The translations under genes were made by a program, and so were the position numbers. A DNA stretch of 64,000 bases, taken from positions 894,717-958,716 of the forward strand of contig JAFDXL010000009.1 in NCBI GenBank assembly GCA_018267955.1, written 5' to 3'. Source of the DNA: Bacteroidota bacterium. Its GTDB lineage: Bacteria > Bacteroidota > Bacteroidia > Chitinophagales > Chitinophagaceae. Below the pieces are notes generated by a model. It searched no databases, was not told the origin of the DNA, and saw nothing but the letters and a program-made list of their open reading frames with translations. This document shows positions 25,312 through 34,875 of this stretch, in pieces. Numbering within the stretch: position 1 is the stretch's first letter; every line of letters starts with the position of its first letter.

Positions 25312-26310
25312 ATGGCAGTAGCAGACGATAAATTAAAGGTTTTAAAACTGGCGATAGACAAGATAGAAAAGGATTATGGCAAGGGATCTGTAATGATGCT
25401 GGGCGATAAGCAGCAGGATAAAATAGATGTGATCAGTACGGGCTCCCTGGGATTGGATGTTGCTTTAGGAGTTGGCGGTTTTCCACGTGGCCGTATCATA
25501 GAAATATATGGACCGGAATCTTCGGGTAAAACAACCATTGCCATACATACAATAGCGGAAGCGCAAAAGAAAGGTGGTATCTGCGCTATAATAGATGCAG
25601 AACATGCTTTTGATGCCAGCTATGCACGCAAGCTGGGAGTAGATGTAGATAACCTGATCATCTCTCAGCCGGATTACGGTGAACAAGCCCTTGAAATTGC
25701 CGACAGGCTGATCTCTTCGGGTGCTGTAGATGTAGTAGTAATTGACTCTGTAGCCGCATTGGTACCGAAAGGCGAGCTGGAAGGCGAAATGGGCGATAGT
25801 AAAATGGGCCTGCAAGCCCGCCTTATGAGCCAGGCATTGCGTAAGCTTACAGCAACGATCAACCGTACAGGCTGCTGCTGTATCTTCATCAACCAGCTGC
25901 GCGAGAAGATTGGTGTTATGTTTGGCAACCCCGAAACTACAACAGGTGGTAACGCCCTTAAGTTCTATGCTTCTGTGCGTTTAGATATCCGTCGTATAAG
26001 CCAGATAAAAGATGGGGATGTAGCGAGCGGTAACCGTACCCGTGTAAAGGTGGTTAAAAATAAAGTAGCTCCTCCGTTCCGCCAGGTAGAGTTCGACATT
26101 ATATTTGGTGAAGGTATCAGCAAGATCGGTGAGATCATTGATATGGGTGTAGAGCTGGGTATCTTACAAAAAAGCGGCTCGTGGTTTAGCTACAATGATA
26201 GCAAAATAGGACAAGGGCGTGATTCGGTGAAACAATTCCTGGCAGACAACCCGGAAGTAGCCCAAGACGTAGAAAATAAAATACGCCTGGCATTACAACC
26301 AGCCGAGTAG
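25312..26310 (+). CDS. recA: Recombinase RecA
   Basis: 332 residues, the usual length. Binds single-stranded DNA, drives strand exchange and activates the SOS response. Walker A is GPESSGKT (67-74); [49 protein letters not shown] and [14 protein letters not shown] are diagnostic. No recX is found downstream; a strong terminator follows. Confidence 0.99.
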   Translation: MAVADDKLKVLKLAIDKIEKDYGKGSVMMLGDKQQDKIDVISTGSLGLDVALGVGGFPRGRIIEIYGPESSGKTTIAIHTIAEAQKKGGICAIIDAEHAFDASYARKLGVDVDNLIISQPDYGEQALEIADRLISSGAVDVVVIDSVAALVPKGELEGEMGDSKMGLQARLMSQALRKLTATINRTGCCCIFINQLREKIGVMFGNPETTTGGNALKFYASVRLDIRRISQIKDGDVASGNRTRVKVVKNKVAPPFRQVEFDIIFGEGISKIGEIIDMGVELGILQKSGSWFSYNDSKIGQGRDSVKQFLADNPEVAQDVENKIRLALQPAE

Positions 26311-26340
26311 TTAATAACAAAATTTATTTTTGGGTTAGTA

Positions 26341-26376
26341 AACAAAAAGAACGCCCCGCTTTCGCGGGGCGTTATC
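26341..26376 (+). terminator. Terminator after recA
   Basis: AACGCCCCGC (26350-26359) pairs perfectly with GCGGGGCGTT (26364-26373) around TTTC. The A-rich side upstream makes it usable by the convergent M16 gene too. Confidence 0.8.
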
Positions 26377-26396
26377 CATTTTATGAATGTCCTTAA

Positions 26397-29222
26397 TTAA
26401 GACTCAGGATTTAAAATAGCCATGAACTGATTTTTATCCGTAAACATCTGGTTAGTGATGTCTTTGATATCATTTACCGTGATCTTATCGATCATAGCAT
26501 TATAGTTCAGGAATGTACTTTTCTGCTGTTTATTCCAGAACAGAATTTCCTGCAGGTTTTCAAGCCAATAACCATTTTCTTTTTCCTGCTGACGGATCTG
26601 CTCATGCATTTCGGCCTTTACCTTGTTCAAATCCTCGAGCGAAGGGCCATCTTTTTTAATGGCAGCTACTACTTCGTTAGCGGCTTTCACCAGCTTATCT
26701 ACATTTTCAGGACCGCAAGGCAGTTGCAATTGAACAGTATAGTGAGCGTAAGGATATGGTTCTAATGAAGCGCCATAGCCGCCGCCATAAATTCCACCCA
26801 ATTTTTCGCGCAATTCTTCCACCACCCTGATGTTCAGGATCTCAGCAAGCATATTTGCTTTTAGGTCGGCCTCTTCAGAATATGGCATATCACCTTCGTA
26901 AATACCTAAGATCAGGCTTTTCTTTTCTGTACCTTTTTTGAAATTGAGGGATCCGCCGGTTACAGGGCGTACACCATTATCTTTAAAGGAAGGCGTAGTG
27001 TTGTTTGATGGCAAACCACCCAGGTATTTTTCGATCAGGGGGATTGCAGTTTCCTGTTTGATATTACCAACAAGGAAGAATTGATAACCATCTGCGCTGC
27101 ATACTTCTTTCTTGTATATCTCTACAGCCCTATCCGGATTGATGGCATCAAAATACGCAGCTTTAGGTACTGCGATCGGTGCCAGCGGATTTTTCTGATA
27201 TAGAACACTATACAATGTATCTACAAAAGCTATCTGCGGATTAGCAGATAAAAACTGCATTTGCATTTTTTGTTTATTCTTGAAAGCATTGAATAAGTCC
27301 TTATCCATGCGCGGAGATGTCAGCTTCAGATAAGTCAACTGTAACATTGTTTCAAAATCCTTTACGCTGCTTGTGCCCGCTACCTGGTCCTGTATCTCGC
27401 CAATAGAAACACCTGCCTTAGCCGTCTTGCCGGAAAGCGCTTTTTCCAGATCGGTAGGTGTGAAGCTGCCAAAGCCCATAGCACCTACAACAGCAGTAGC
27501 ATAGTTTGCATTATACTTGTCGGCAACGTCGTAGTTGTTGATGCCACCTTTTCTAATGCCGCGAAACAGTATCTCATCGCTTTTAAACTCAGTAGATTTG
27601 ATCGTAACCTTTACACCATTACTTAACGTATAAGTAGTAGCGCCAAGCTCCTTATCTTCTTCTTTAGACACTACCTTACCCGGTGTTGGCATCTTATCCA
27701 ACAGGTTGTCAGCTATTTTCTTCTCTTCAAGCGGTTTTACATCCTGCAGGAAGCCTTTTTGAGTCATCGTCAGCAGTTCTGCATCGGTAGGCAATTTGGA
27801 ACCTGCCTCAGGACCTGTGATCAATGCAAAGAAATTATTCATATTGCTCAACCAGCTTTTAGCTTCAGCATTAAGATCAGCTACAGTAATGGTTGGCAAT
27901 AATTCTTTTGAATAATTATATTCATTTTCAATACCTGGAATAGGCTCGTTTTCAAAGAAATTGCCCATGTACTCGTCTACGTATTCAGCGCTTTCTGTTG
28001 TGTTGCGCTCATTGTACATTTTTTCATAGGTACTGGCTACATCTCTTTTTGACAGTTCCAGTTCATTTGCTGTAAAACCGAAATTCTTCACTCGTATCAA
28101 TTCTGCAGTAAGCGCATTAACAGCTTTCTCTGCACCGTCAGCGCCAAAGCCGGCCTGGGCTACCAGGTTTTCGTAGCCACGTCCCCAGTTATCATAACCA
28201 ACCGCGGCAAAAGTAAACGGAGGATTGCTTCCACGGGAGAGTTCATTGAGCCTGCGCCTCCACATAGATGTGATGAGGTTACGCTCAATATCTTTTTTAT
28301 AATCTCCTACTGTTGTTTCTATAGGTTTCTTTACAGACGGGAACAGTATCTGCACATTATAGCGTATAGCTTCTTTATCTGTAACTACCATTGCACCGGG
28401 TTTTGTCCGGCCCGGTATTTCAAATAAAGTACGTGGGCGTTCTTTTGCAGGATTTTTCAGCGGAGCAAAATACTTATTGAGGTACTTCATAGCTGTAGCC
28501 TCATCAATATCGCCCACTATAGCTATTGCCTGCAGATCGGGGCGGTACCAATCTTTATGGAAACGGCGCAGAACATCATATTTAAATGTCTTCAGCGTTT
28601 CGTCTTTACCGATAGGCAAGCGGTCTTTGTAACGGGAACCTTCCAGCACTACTGGCAGGTATTTTTTCAACATGCGGTCTTCGGCACCTTTACCAAGGCG
28701 GCTTTCCTCCAGTACCACGTTGCGTTCTTCATCAATATCCTTATCAGTGAGCAAAGCGTCATGTGCCCAGCCTTCAGCAATCTGGAAGGCCTTATCCAGG
28801 TTTTCAGGTTTGTCTGTAGGAATTGGTAGATAATAGAAGGTTTCATCAAAACCGGTTGTCGCATTAAGGTCTGCACCGAATTGAACACCAATTGATTGGA
28901 GGTAGCTTACCATATCATTTTTCTGGAAGCCTTTGATACCATTAAAATTCATGTGCTCCATAAAATGCGCCAAGCCTAGCTGATCGTCGTCCTCTACTAT
29001 AGAACCGACATTTACCATCAGTCTTATCTCTACCTTTTTTTCAGGTTTAGAGTTAGGACGGATGTAGTAAGTCAATCCATTAGGGAGTTTACCTTTTTTT
29101 ACTTTTGGATCAACGGGCATTTTAGCGCTCAGATCCTGAGCGAGTGCGACATTGCATACGCCGGCTACAAGTATGGCACCTGCCAGTAACCTGCGCATCA
29201 GAGAATTAGTCGAGGGTTGCAT
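26397..29222 (-). CDS. M16 family zinc metallopeptidase (pitrilysin type)
   Basis: 941 residues from the ATG at 29222; a TTG at 29255 is in frame but less likely. A signal peptide (SLMRRLLAGAILVAGVCNVALA) places it in the periplasm or outer membrane. The inverted zinc motif HFMEH (H86, E89, H90) is in the first M16 domain, and the third zinc ligand is in the ERNVVLEE region. A second, inactive M16 pair fills the C-terminal half (from about residue 520), as in full-length pitrilysin-type double peptidases. It degrades peptides after export. Convergent with recA. Confidence 0.93.
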   Translation of the reverse strand: MQPSTNSLMRRLLAGAILVAGVCNVALAQDLSAKMPVDPKVKKGKLPNGLTYYIRPNSKPEKKVEIRLMVNVGSIVEDDDQLGLAHFMEHMNFNGIKGFQKNDMVSYLQSIGVQFGADLNATTGFDETFYYLPIPTDKPENLDKAFQIAEGWAHDALLTDKDIDEERNVVLEESRLGKGAEDRMLKKYLPVVLEGSRYKDRLPIGKDETLKTFKYDVLRRFHKDWYRPDLQAIAIVGDIDEATAMKYLNKYFAPLKNPAKERPRTLFEIPGRTKPGAMVVTDKEAIRYNVQILFPSVKKPIETTVGDYKKDIERNLITSMWRRRLNELSRGSNPPFTFAAVGYDNWGRGYENLVAQAGFGADGAEKAVNALTAELIRVKNFGFTANELELSKRDVASTYEKMYNERNTTESAEYVDEYMGNFFENEPIPGIENEYNYSKELLPTITVADLNAEAKSWLSNMNNFFALITGPEAGSKLPTDAELLTMTQKGFLQDVKPLEEKKIADNLLDKMPTPGKVVSKEEDKELGATTYTLSNGVKVTIKSTEFKSDEILFRGIRKGGINNYDVADKYNANYATAVVGAMGFGSFTPTDLEKALSGKTAKAGVSIGEIQDQVAGTSSVKDFETMLQLTYLKLTSPRMDKDLFNAFKNKQKMQMQFLSANPQIAFVDTLYSVLYQKNPLAPIAVPKAAYFDAINPDRAVEIYKKEVCSADGYQFFLVGNIKQETAIPLIEKYLGGLPSNNTTPSFKDNGVRPVTGGSLNFKKGTEKKSLILGIYEGDMPYSEEADLKANMLAEILNIRVVEELREKLGGIYGGGYGASLEPYPYAHYTVQLQLPCGPENVDKLVKAANEVVAAIKKDGPSLEDLNKVKAEMHEQIRQQEKENGYWLENLQEILFWNKQQKSTFLNYNAMIDKITVNDIKDITNQMFTDKNQFMAILNPES

Positions 29223-29408
29223 AAAATAAATTTGAAGTATTGCAAAGAAACGCAATTTAAGGTTTACCTGATATCACAAATAAGATAAAATACCCCTAAA
29301 ATAACCTAGATTTTAAAACACCATTAAACAAGGTGGTCAAATATTTAGTCCCCTGACCTTAAAGTGCTTATCTTAGCGGTTTAATAAATCAGCGATAGAA
29401 TCGTTCTC

Positions 29409-30803
29409 ATGGCACTAATAAAATCGATATCTGGTATTCGCGGCACCATAGGAGGAACACCAGGCAAAGGACTCACGCCGGTGGATATTGTAAAATATAC
29501 TACTGCCTATGCTGCATGGGTGAAAAATCAAAACAAAGGTAAAAAAGTGATTGTAGGCCGTGATGGCCGTATCTCGGGAGAGCTGGTAAGGAACCTGGTA
29601 ACAGCTACCTTACAATCCTGCGGTATGGACGTTACCGACCTGGGATTAAGCACCACCCCTACGGTAGAGATGGCAGTGAAAATGGAAGAGGCAGCAGGTG
29701 GCATTATCCTTACCGCCAGCCATAACCCCAAAGAATGGAATGCGTTAAAACTGCTGAATAACGAAGGTGAATTTTTGAGCGGAGAGGATGGGCAATGGAT
29801 ACTGGATCACGCGGACAAAACCGAGCTTGTTTACGAGGATATCAATAAGATAGGGAAACTGCAACATGACGATAGCTACATTCAAAAACATATAGATGCC
29901 ATACTTGCGCATCCCCTTGTAGATGCCAAAGCTATCAAGGAAAAGAACTTTACGATCATAGTTGATCCTGTGAACTCAACAGGTGCGCTGGCCGTACCGC
30001 AAGTGCTAAAAGCGCTGGGCGTAGAAAACATTATCGTGATCAACGAAGAGGTTACAGGGAAATTTGCCCATAATCCTGAACCATTGCCTGAAAACCTGCG
30101 CGAACTATGCGGGCAGGTATCCAAGAAAAATGCGCACCTGGGTATAGCAGTAGACCCCGATGTGGACAGGCTTTGCTTTGTATGTGAAGATGGAAGCCTT
30201 TTTGGGGAGGAATATACGCTTGTAGCGATAGCCGATTATGTATTGTCTCATAAAAAAGGGAATACAGTATCCAATCTTTCATCTACAAGGGCCTTGCGCG
30301 ATGTAACAGAAAAACATGGCGGTGAATATTTTCCAAGCGCTGTTGGTGAGGTAAATGTGGTAAAGAAAATGAAAGAGGTGAATGCGGTAATTGGCGGTGA
30401 AGGTAATGGTGGCATTATTGTACCGGAATTGCACTATGGACGTGATGCTTTGATAGGCATAGGCTTATTCCTGACCCACCTGGCCAAAAGTGGCAAAACA
30501 GCAAAAGCACTGCGTGGCACTTACCCGGATTATTTTATTTCTAAAAATAAGATAGAGCTGAATGAAGGGGTGAATGTGAAAAAGATATTTGAACAGATAA
30601 AGAAGAAATATAAAAAGCAACCCATTAATACCGAAGATGGATTGCGAATAGATTTTGATACAGACTGGGTGCACCTGAGGACATCCAACACAGAGCCCAT
30701 CATCCGTATATACGCTGAAAGCACCAGCGAAACCACTTCTGACAATATTGCCAAACGCATTATGAGCGACATCCGCGAGATGATGTTTGCCAATGCAGAA
30801 TAA
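29409..30803 (+). CDS. glmM: Phosphoglucosamine mutase
   Basis: 464 residues. Converts glucosamine-6-phosphate to glucosamine-1-phosphate for peptidoglycan and lipopolysaccharide. The phosphoserine loop is TASHNP (S104), the metal-binding loop DPDVDR (D249, D251, D253), and the sugar-binding loop GGEGNGG, followed by the C-terminal phosphate-binding RTSNTEPIIRIYAE. The GEGNGG form rather than GEQSGH is that of Bacteroidota and archaeal-type enzymes. Phosphomannomutase activity cannot be excluded. The CrtI-like gene starts 24 bases downstream. Confidence 0.92.
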   Translation: MALIKSISGIRGTIGGTPGKGLTPVDIVKYTTAYAAWVKNQNKGKKVIVGRDGRISGELVRNLVTATLQSCGMDVTDLGLSTTPTVEMAVKMEEAAGGIILTASHNPKEWNALKLLNNEGEFLSGEDGQWILDHADKTELVYEDINKIGKLQHDDSYIQKHIDAILAHPLVDAKAIKEKNFTIIVDPVNSTGALAVPQVLKALGVENIIVINEEVTGKFAHNPEPLPENLRELCGQVSKKNAHLGIAVDPDVDRLCFVCEDGSLFGEEYTLVAIADYVLSHKKGNTVSNLSSTRALRDVTEKHGGEYFPSAVGEVNVVKKMKEVNAVIGGEGNGGIIVPELHYGRDALIGIGLFLTHLAKSGKTAKALRGTYPDYFISKNKIELNEGVNVKKIFEQIKKKYKKQPINTEDGLRIDFDTDWVHLRTSNTEPIIRIYAESTSETTSDNIAKRIMSDIREMMFANAE

Positions 30804-30827
30804 AAACACTGAAACCAACCTTTTATA

Positions 30828-32348
30828 TTGCCGCCTGTAAATACATATGATGTTGTAATTACAGGCGGTGGCTTAGGGGGCATGCTCTGTGCAGTATTGC
30901 TTGCCAAAGAAGGTATGAAAGTATGTGTACTGGAACGCGACAAACAAATTGGCGGATGCCTGCAAACCTTCTCTGTACACAAAAAAGTATTTGACAGCTG
31001 CGTACATTATATAGGCGGCCTTTGCGAAGGCCATACGCTGCATAGCATCTTAAAATACGCCGGGATAGCTGATCAGTTAAAGCTTGCGACATACGATACC
31101 AACTGCTTTGATGCCATAGCATTTGGTGAAGCCCCTACCCTATACCCACATGCACAAGGTGAAGAAAACTTCGTAGAACAACTTGTCTCCTTCTTTCCCG
31201 AAGAGCGTAAAGCATTGGAAAACTATATAAACACTATAAGCTTTGTTGGCGACCAGTTCCCTTTATACCGCCTGCGAAACGGTAATGCCGAGGAGAAGGC
31301 TACTGTATCGTCCTGGGAAGTGAGTAAAACTATAGCCGCGATAACAAAGAATGAGAAACTGCAACATGTGCTGGCAGGCAACAACTTACTATATGCAGGC
31401 ATAAAAGGCCACACACCATTTTATATACACGCACTGGCAACGGAAAGCTATATTCACAGCAGCCACAAGGTACTACCAGGAAGTTCGCAGATCAGCAAAC
31501 TATTGTGGAAGCAATTGCAAAGCTACGGCGGGGAGGTTTACAGGGACAATCCTGTAACCCTAATGAAAGAAGAGGATGGGAAAATGCAGTACGCCCAAAC
31601 AGCAGATGGCAGGCGCTTTTACGGTAAGCAGTTTATTGCTGCTATGCACCCGAAAATACTGCTAGGTATACTGGAGAGTTCGTTGATAAGGCCGGCTTAT
31701 AAAAAACGCATCCAGGGACTGGAGCAAACAACATCTTGTTTTATGCTGAACCTGGTATTGCAACCGGGAAAAATACCGATGCGGCACCATAATATATACT
31801 GGCACGCAAAAGAGGATGCCTGGTCTGCCATACATTATTCACCTGATGCGTGGCCAGCTAATTATGCTGTTTTTTTTACGGAAGATGAGCATCATAAAGG
31901 ATATGCAGAAAGCATTTCGATATTGAGCTACATGCATTATGACGAGGTAAAACAGTGGGAGCCAACCGTCAACTATACATCGCACGAACAGGAACGTGGA
32001 ATAGAATATGAAGCTTTTAAGCAACATCGCACAGAACTACTGCTTGAGAAATTGTACAGACAGATACCCGAGCTAAAAGGCAATATAGCAGATCAAAGTG
32101 CAGCCACACCACTCACATACAGAGATTACACAGCATCGCCCGAAGGTTCACTGTACGGCATTTTGAAAGATGTAAATAAGCCCAGTGAAACCCAAATAGC
32201 CGTTAGGACGAAGATACCTAACCTGCTGCTTACCGGCCAGAATGTAAACCTGCATGGAGTGTTGGGCGTAAGTATCACAGCAGTGGCAACTTGCGCCGAA
32301 TTAATTGGCATGGATCATATCCTCGCCAGGATCAATTCGATTAAATAA
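30828..32348 (+). CDS. CrtI-like FAD-dependent oxidoreductase
   Basis: 506 residues from a TTG at 30828; no ATG precedes the dinucleotide fold. The N-terminal GGGLGGMLCAVLLAKEG motif binds FAD (about 12-28), followed by LERDKQIGGCL. The C-terminal GQNVNLHGVLGVSITAV is the conserved FAD/substrate end of the phytoene-desaturase and retinol-saturase group. The full length fits carotenoid isomerase, desaturase or retinol 13,14-reductase-like enzymes; the substrate cannot be assigned. No carotenoid synthesis genes are nearby, which argues for a different lipid-like substrate. Confidence 0.82.
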   Translation: MPPVNTYDVVITGGGLGGMLCAVLLAKEGMKVCVLERDKQIGGCLQTFSVHKKVFDSCVHYIGGLCEGHTLHSILKYAGIADQLKLATYDTNCFDAIAFGEAPTLYPHAQGEENFVEQLVSFFPEERKALENYINTISFVGDQFPLYRLRNGNAEEKATVSSWEVSKTIAAITKNEKLQHVLAGNNLLYAGIKGHTPFYIHALATESYIHSSHKVLPGSSQISKLLWKQLQSYGGEVYRDNPVTLMKEEDGKMQYAQTADGRRFYGKQFIAAMHPKILLGILESSLIRPAYKKRIQGLEQTTSCFMLNLVLQPGKIPMRHHNIYWHAKEDAWSAIHYSPDAWPANYAVFFTEDEHHKGYAESISILSYMHYDEVKQWEPTVNYTSHEQERGIEYEAFKQHRTELLLEKLYRQIPELKGNIADQSAATPLTYRDYTASPEGSLYGILKDVNKPSETQIAVRTKIPNLLLTGQNVNLHGVLGVSITAVATCAELIGMDHILARINSIK

Positions 32349-32762
32349 TCACAACGCTAAAACCAGCGTACCGGCTATCACTAACAATGCACCAATAGTC
32401 TCCTTCAGAGACATATGCTCCCCCAATATAAAATAGGACAAGATAAGAGCTAATGCCACACTCAACTTATCTATAGGCGCTACCTGGGATACCTTACCCA
32501 ATTGCAGCGCTCTGAAGTAAAACAACCATGACATACCGGTTGCCGCTCCGGATAATACAAGAAACAACCAACTATGACGTGTTATACTACCCATAGTACT
32601 ATAACTGCCCTTGAAAAATACTATACCCCAGGCAATAAATAAGATAATAACGGTTCGTATAGCCGTGGCAAGGTCGCTATCTACACCTTTAATACCTATT
32701 TTGGCAAATATGGCTACAAGCGCGGCAAAGAAAGCAGAAAGTAAAGCGTATGCTACCCACAT
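32349..32762 (-). CDS. Half-size EamA-like transporter
   Basis: 137 residues with about five hydrophobic helices (MWVAYALLSAFFAALVAIFA, LFLVLSGAATGMSWLFYF, LALILSYFILG, TIGALLVIAGTLVLAL). The sequence RALQLGKVSQVAPIDKLS and ILGEHMSLKETIGALLVIAG is the C-terminal half signature of EamA/DMT transporters. Single-repeat forms act as dimers. Substrate unknown. Convergent with the CrtI-like gene, with the two stop codons adjacent. Confidence 0.85.
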   Translation of the reverse strand: MWVAYALLSAFFAALVAIFAKIGIKGVDSDLATAIRTVIILFIAWGIVFFKGSYSTMGSITRHSWLFLVLSGAATGMSWLFYFRALQLGKVSQVAPIDKLSVALALILSYFILGEHMSLKETIGALLVIAGTLVLAL

Positions 32763-32852
32763 AAGATATTGATCGGACGATTATAAAATTAACATATAAA
32801 CGAGCGTTGTGGCAAGAATTTTTTATCCTTAACGGTAACAAAAGCTGAATCT

Positions 32853-33065
32853 ATGAAAGGTACTATCATCATTGCTGCATTATTATTAATAGCATCAACA
32901 AATTGTAAAGCCCAGCAGAAAGACACAACAAAACCACCCCCGTTTGTAAAATCTATACCGGGTGACACTGTAAAATATAATACCCCGGTATTAAAAAAGA
33001 TAGATACGATGAAAAACAATATGCCGGTTGTGAACCCGAAGCAAAAGAATGTAAGACCTAAATAA
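32853..33065 (+). CDS. Small exported proline/lysine-rich peptide
   Basis: 70 residues. A signal peptide (MKGTIIIAALLLIASTNCKAQ) leaves about 50 residues rich in proline, lysine and threonine, with three similar stretches (TKPPPFVKSIPGDTV, TPVLKKIDTM, MPVVNPKQKNV). No family is recognised. The stop codon lies in the first arm of the strong bidirectional terminator, which supports it as a real transcription unit. Confidence 0.55.
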   Translation: MKGTIIIAALLLIASTNCKAQQKDTTKPPPFVKSIPGDTVKYNTPVLKKIDTMKNNMPVVNPKQKNVRPK

Positions 33066-33094
33066 CAAAGCCCCGTACGGGGCTTTGTTATTTT
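33061..33094. terminator. 32-bp perfect palindrome, bidirectional terminator
   Basis: 33061-33092 is a perfect palindrome centred on GTAC, with arms of AATAACAAAGCCCCGT. It holds the TAA stop of the small peptide in its left end (33063-33065) and the TAA stop of the FkbM methyltransferase in its right end (33088-33090). Confidence 0.9.
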
Positions 33095-33936
33095 AAGTAA
33101 GATTGAAGATTTTTGCCTTGCGGTAAAAACAGGTAATCATTTTGATCCCAGCTTTCAGGGGTCCATTTTTTAATGATAACCTTATCCATTTTTGTGGATT
33201 CTATCTTCCCATTATTTATCGAAATGCCATAGACATCGTATTTAATGCTGTGCATCAGGTTTATTAATTTATCTGCCCGCGCCTGCATTTTCGGAATATT
33301 CTCATCATTGTGGCTATCAAGGATCTCGCAAACGATAACGGGTTTATGCTTATCAATACTTTGTTGCATTCCTTGTAGCACCTCCAGTTCACCGCCTTCC
33401 ACATCTATTTTTATGAGCGCTATATTCTTAATCATACCATCCGCATTAAACTCATCGAAGGAAAACAGAGGCACGAAAATAACATTATCAGCATCGTAGA
33501 AGCCGGGCCTCAAATCATTCACAGTTGTACCTGCGGAGTCTACATCATTTTTTACATAGAACTTTGCCACCTTGTTCTCGGTAGAAAGGCCTGCAGGGAT
33601 AATACTTACTTTGGTAAAATCGTTGGCTTTAATTAGCTGGTTTGCATAATAAACACAACTTGCATTAGGTTCAAAACCCCAGTATTGATTTTGAGAACAA
33701 CTTCTAAATTTCAGTAAGGTTTGCCCAACGTTTACCCCTATATCTACAAAGGATGCATCTGCAGACATCTTAATAGAACGGAGTAACTGGAGAAACCAAT
33801 CGTCATTTTTAAGTGCCCTATTAAGCAAGCCCATGTTCTTTATGATAGGAACTTTAAATTGCTTGCCATTAAGTGATACGGAAGTTGTAAAATTAAACTT
33901 ACCGACCAGGTTTTTTGCGGTTTGTTTTATACTCAT
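33088..33936 (-). CDS. FkbM family methyltransferase
   Basis: 282 residues. The S-adenosylmethionine site is FVDIGVNVGQT (about 64-74), and IALIKIDVEGGELEVLQGM is the FkbM-family acidic motif. Such enzymes methylate sugars or other small groups in glycans and natural products. It ends in the bidirectional terminator and follows the transaldolase-like gene by 13 bp on the same strand, so both are probably one unit. Confidence 0.9.
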   Translation of the reverse strand: MSIKQTAKNLVGKFNFTTSVSLNGKQFKVPIIKNMGLLNRALKNDDWFLQLLRSIKMSADASFVDIGVNVGQTLLKFRSCSQNQYWGFEPNASCVYYANQLIKANDFTKVSIIPAGLSTENKVAKFYVKNDVDSAGTTVNDLRPGFYDADNVIFVPLFSFDEFNADGMIKNIALIKIDVEGGELEVLQGMQQSIDKHKPVIVCEILDSHNDENIPKMQARADKLINLMHSIKYDVYGISINNGKIESTKMDKVIIKKWTPESWDQNDYLFLPQGKNLQSYLK

Positions 33937-33949
33937 TTATAGTGAAAGA

Positions 33950-34603
33950 TTAGCCCAGGTTTTTGGCATCTTTTAGAAACTGCTCTAACCCCAAATCGGT
34001 CAGCGGATGCTTCAATAATCCTAATATGGAACTTAACGGGCAGGTACAAACATCTGCACCCGCTTCAGCGCAACGCACAATGTGCATAGGTGTACGGATA
34101 GATGCTGCAAGGACTTCTGTCATAAAGCCCTGGCTGTTGTATATGCTAACAATCTGTTCGATAAGCTGAACGCCATCCCAGTTGCTATCATCTATACGCC
34201 CAATGAATGGCGATACAAAGCTTGCGCCTGCTTTCGCCGCGAGGATTGCTTGTCCTGCAGAAAATACAAGCGTGCAATTAGTACGGATGCCATTGTCTGT
34301 AAACCATTTGATTGCTTTAACACCATCCTTAATCATCGGTACTTTTACCACAATGTTCTCGTGCAATGCAGCCAGTTTTTTACCTTCTTCAACTATACCT
34401 GCAAAATCAGTGCCCAGTACTTCGGCACTAACAGGGCCATCTACGATATTGCAGATGTCGATATAATGCTGCATGATAGCATCATGTCCTTTTATCCCTT
34501 CCTTGGCCATTAATGACGGGTTAGTTGTAACACCATCAAGAATACCCAGATCATGTGCTTCTTTAATTTGCGCAATATTGGCTGTGTCGATAAAAAACTT
34601 CAT
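33950..34603 (-). CDS. Transaldolase/fructose-6-phosphate aldolase (TalC/FSA type)
   Basis: 217 residues, the short TalC form. The Schiff-base lysine is in IVVKVPM (K87), with FFIDTANI at the N-terminus, VTTNPSLMAKEG and TLVFSAGQAILAAKAGASFVSPFIGR. It exchanges three-carbon units between sugar phosphates in the non-oxidative pentose phosphate pathway. Transaldolase and aldolase activity cannot be told apart by eye. Its neighbours include ffs and the phosphoglucose/phosphomannose isomerase, so central sugar metabolism is concentrated here. Confidence 0.92.
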   Translation of the reverse strand: MKFFIDTANIAQIKEAHDLGILDGVTTNPSLMAKEGIKGHDAIMQHYIDICNIVDGPVSAEVLGTDFAGIVEEGKKLAALHENIVVKVPMIKDGVKAIKWFTDNGIRTNCTLVFSAGQAILAAKAGASFVSPFIGRIDDSNWDGVQLIEQIVSIYNSQGFMTEVLAASIRTPMHIVRCAEAGADVCTCPLSSILGLLKHPLTDLGLEQFLKDAKNLG

Positions 34604-34674
34604 AGTTATCGTTATTTATTATTCTGATTTTTGATTGGTTGATTTCCCATTACAAAGTAAACACATATGGGCAT

Positions 34675-34780
34675 AAAAAAACTGGCAAGTTACTCACATC
34701 GCGCCGCTACAACCGCCTACCCTTGCTACATTCCTGTCCTGGGGGATTCAGCAGGAGCTGGCCGTGTAAGACTTGCCAGG
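34675..34780 (-). ncRNA. ffs: Signal recognition particle RNA (4.5S type)
   Basis: Read on the minus strand. The outer stem is CTGGCAAGT (34779-34771) paired with ACTTGCCAG (34690-34682). Inside it lies the Ffh-binding domain, CAGGACAGGAATGTAGCA, with the GGAA tetraloop and the conserved asymmetric and symmetric loops. It is followed by seven T residues, which serve as its terminator. The promoter has TTTG (34816-34813) and TACATTTG (34792-34785), 20 bases apart, and the first stem base lies about five bases after the -7 box. It is about 99 nt long. Confidence 0.9.
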
Positions 34781-34784
34781 GCTG

Positions 34785-34816
34785 CAAATGTATAGCATTT
34801 ATCCTGTCTATGCAAA
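34785..34816 (-). promoter_or_regulatory. Promoter of the SRP RNA gene
   Basis: TTTG and TACATTTG on the minus strand match the Bacteroidota consensus. The RNA 5' end, set by its outer stem, falls about five to six bases after the -7 box, which calibrates start-site prediction elsewhere in the window. Confidence 0.8.
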
Positions 34817-34824
34817 ACATTTCC

Positions 34825-34853
34825 AAAAAAAACGTCCCGAAATTTCGGGACGT
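34825..34853 (-). terminator. Terminator of the isomerase gene
   Basis: ACGTCCCGAAA (34832-34842) and TTTCGGGACGT (34843-34853) form a 22-bp perfect palindrome, and on the minus strand eight T residues follow. Confidence 0.85.
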
Positions 34854-34875
34854 CAATACAGTTAGTATTAATCCG

